Of a DNA stretch of 64,000 nt, positions 62,343 through 64,000 are shown one piece after another. Origin of the DNA: Cohnella herbarum (lineage in GTDB: Bacteria > Bacillota > Bacilli > Paenibacillales > Paenibacillaceae); the NCBI RefSeq assembly GCF_012849095.1, contig NZ_CP051680.1, forward strand, positions 5,890,001 to 5,954,000, read 5' to 3'. The notes beneath the pieces were generated by a model, which did not search any database, was not told the origin of the DNA, and saw nothing but the letters and a program-made list of their open reading frames with translations. A program made the position numbers and the translations under genes. How positions within the stretch are numbered: position 1 is the first letter of the stretch; every line of letters starts with the position of its first letter.

Positions 62343-63062
62343 CTATCCGTCCGACATTCTTACTTCGCCCGTTAAGTAGTAGATCGCGATTTGCGTGCGA
62401 TGCTCTAGGCCGGTTTTGTTGAGAACGGAAGTGATGTAATTGGCGATCGTCCCCTCGGAGATGAACAATTTCTTGGCGATTTCCTTATTGGATAAGCCAT
62501 TCGCGATTTGCGCCATGACAGCGAGTTCGCGTTCGGTGAATAGGCTTCGATTCATGGAACTATGACTCTCGTGGCTTCGAGATATAGAAGGGGGAGTTGG
62601 GGAGGGCGGCGGATCGGCCGGGTCGGTTGGAGCTTTCGCGGTGCCGGAGAACAGACTGTTCTTGATTTTATTCAATACGACGTCCTGAAGAACGTGATGA
62701 TCGTTGTGTACGCTTTTGATGGCATCCCGGATGCTTTCCGGGTCGTTGTTCTTGAGTAAATATCCTTTAGCTCCGGCGTGTACGGCATCGATAATGTTCT
62801 CATCGTCGTCGAAAGTAGTAAGGATAAGAGGTTTGACATTCGTTTCCGCGGTTAGAATGCGGGTGGCCTCGACGCCGTTCATGTTCGGCATCTGCACGTC
62901 CAGCAGCACGACATCGACTTCATGAGAGCGGCAGAAGGCGACCGCTTCCGCGCCGTCCGCGGCCGTACCGACGACTTCAAAGTCCGGAAAAGTCGTTAAT
63001 ATAATTTTCATTCCTTCCCGAATGAAGGAGTTGTCGTCCGCGATCAGTACTTTTATCGTCAT
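62343..63062 (-). CDS. LuxR/NarL-type response regulator
   Basis: Regulator of 239 residues. Receiver domain with acidic pocket ADDNS and phospho-Asp in VVLLDVQMPNMNG, a long Pro/Ser-rich linker (about 145-172) and a LuxR helix-turn-helix (FTERELAVMAQIANGLSNKE, then FISEGTIANYI). GGAGG lies upstream of the ATG at 63062. It forms a pair with the kinase gene that follows and probably controls the exporter. Confidence 0.93.
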   Translation of the reverse strand: MTIKVLIADDNSFIREGMKIILTTFPDFEVVGTAADGAEAVAFCRSHEVDVVLLDVQMPNMNGVEATRILTAETNVKPLILTTFDDDENIIDAVHAGAKGYLLKNNDPESIRDAIKSVHNDHHVLQDVVLNKIKNSLFSGTAKAPTDPADPPPSPTPPSISRSHESHSSMNRSLFTERELAVMAQIANGLSNKEIAKKLFISEGTIANYITSVLNKTGLEHRTQIAIYYLTGEVRMSDG

Positions 63063-63190
63063 AGGAATGAGCCTCCTGGTTTGATGTACCGGGAAATGAA
63101 TCCATAGTCATCTTAACTCATTATGAGGCAGTCGGAAAGATGAGAACAAGGGAGGTCGATGGGGAATCGCATCCTTATTAAAGATTCCTT

Positions 63191-63290
63191 TAACGGAAGC
63201 GACAGCCGTTATTCTGCACAAAAAGATACTTTTCAAAATCTAACGGAAATCAGCGCTCTTATTTTAGTGTTTTCCATGAAAACAGGCCAT
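63191..63290. repeat. Degenerate TAACGGAA repeat
   Basis: Two adjacent 50-base units begin TAACGGAA and share a GC-rich block then TTATT (CAGCCGTTATT versus CAGCGCTCTTATT). Similarity fades in the second half of the unit. It is upstream of the response regulator gene and shows no coding potential. Confidence 0.35.
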
Positions 63291-63466
63291 ATGGGGATAA
63301 ATAAAGGCGCGTAGCTCCGTTTAGAATCTATAAAAGCTTGTTTTCGACGAAATAGCGGCGGTGGCGAGGCTGTCGATTTAATGTTTATAACTCATTTTGG
63401 ATCAAGGATCTATCCTATATAGATGGCAAAAATCAATCCATTACATTGCTCTGAGTACGCTCTCAA

Positions 63467-63701
63467 GCACGGATGGGCCTATAGTGCCAAAAAGTAACGC
63501 TATAGCACTGACTTCGAGCACGGATGGGGCTATAGTGCCAAAAAGTAACGCTATAGCGCTGACTCCGGGCACGGATGGGGCTATAGTGCCAAAAAGTAAC
63601 GATATAGCACTGACTCCGAGCACGGATGGGGCTATAGTGCCAAAGAGTAACGCTATAGCGCTGACTCCGGGCACGGATGGGGCTATAGTGCCAGAAATTC
63701 A
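63467..63701. repeat. 51-bp tandem repeat array
   Basis: Units start at 63467, 63518, 63569, 63620 and 63671, exactly 51 bases apart, the last being partial. Each has GCACGGATGG, GGCTATAGTGCCAAAAAGTA and CGCTATAGC-like blocks; CTATAG occurs twice per unit and can pair across it. Because 51 is divisible by three, long frames stay open on both strands, but none has a credible start or composition. Confidence 0.9.
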
Positions 63702-64000
63702 GCGACTTACAGCTCACTCTCCCTCGGTATCCGACCATTTTGACCCATCAGAGCACGCTATCCTGTGCACCAACTCTCCAATACCCACCATCCGATGAAG
63801 ATAAGGTACTTAACAATGATGGACAAGTTCGATTTTGAGCCTGTCTTGCTATAGAAGGTGACGGATTCTATATTGTTGTCTATATAAAAGTGGCTGCCAG
63901 AACAATTGATAGCGATTTTCTTATTAAGAGACGGCTGACCTCAAACAAAAATCGATTTGACGCGGAGTGTGAATCAGGTTATCCCCAGTTAATAGACAGC
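63702..64000. other. Window end, no gene supported
   Basis: The last 299 bases hold no convincing reading frame, ribosome binding site or terminator. Together with 63063-63466 and the 51-bp array they form about 940 bases without a gene, apart from the repeats listed. Confidence 0.6.

Noticed and set aside
63467..63701. CRISPR array
   Set aside because: Units are contiguous and almost identical over their whole length, with no unique spacers, and no cas genes are near.
63397..63798. Open frames on both strands through the 51-bp array
   Set aside because: The frames are open only because the unit length is a multiple of three; there is no start signal and the protein would be pure repeat.
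63940..64000. Possible end of an IS3-type element at the window edge
   Set aside because: A TGTCTATTAACTGGGG-like sequence on the minus strand recalls such ends, but no transposase sequence lies inside the window.

Overview
The window reads as the chromosome of a spore-forming Firmicute of the Paenibacillaceae (Paenibacillus/Cohnella type). The evidence is moderate GC, strong GGAGG ribosome binding sites, several LplABC-type sugar importers each beside a large AraC-type or YesM/YesN-type regulator, and Firmicute markers such as YwhD, HelD, GlpP, YheC/YheD-like and YfmR-like proteins. It also carries a ZTP riboswitch on folD and a c-di-AMP riboswitch on an NlpC/P60 hydrolase. No rRNA, tRNA, CRISPR array, prophage or complete insertion sequence was seen.

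Layout. 0-12 kb: an AlkZ-like protein and a DinB protein, then a minus-strand catabolic block (Gfo/Idh/MocA oxidoreductase, EamA transporter, PIG-L deacetylase, sugar epimerase) fed by an LplABC importer, with a membrane-bound AraC regulator divergent from it. 12-18 kb: folD under a ZTP riboswitch, a PadR gene coupled to an unusual HAAS-SEDS fusion, a Usp protein, a DUF1648 protein and an ABC-F ATPase. 18-23 kb: an IsdG-type heme oxygenase, then a three-gene set (PaaK-like ligase, sbnA, sbnB) for 2,3-diaminopropionate, divergent from a YheC/YheD-like ATP-grasp gene. 23-30 kb: a glpP-led operon with a Ugp-like ABC importer, a metallophosphoesterase and a HAD-IIA phosphatase. A terminator hairpin in its leader fits antitermination by GlpP. 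29-34 kb: a Fur-boxed orphan siderophore-transport ATPase, then a moxR-DUF58-DUF4129-like set in which moxR carries a one-base frameshift.

34-51 kb is a second carbohydrate region: AraC regulator, secreted GH8 glucanase/chitosanase, YesM/YesN two-component system, LplABC importer, a secreted pectate-lyase-like protein with two tandem N-terminal beta-sandwich repeats, an SGNH esterase, two MDR dehydrogenases (one apparently broken) and another AraC regulator. A short relic of a paralogue of that last AraC gene lies at about 36.8 kb. 51-57 kb holds the riboswitch-controlled NlpC/P60 hydrolase, a membrane protein, an M1 peptidase, HelD and YwhD. 57-63 kb is a LuxR-type response regulator and histidine kinase followed by an ABC-2 exporter.

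The intergenic regions hold at least three separate repeat families: an element of about 145-170 bp with terminal inverted repeats (two copies, opposite orientation), an AACGTT-rich 74-75 bp repeat (two copies) and a 51-bp tandem array. The moxR lesion sits at a run of G, and the broken dehydrogenase can be explained by an indel in a run of C, so sequencing error should be excluded before either is called a pseudogene. The last 940 bases (63.06-64 kb) show no gene that I can support.
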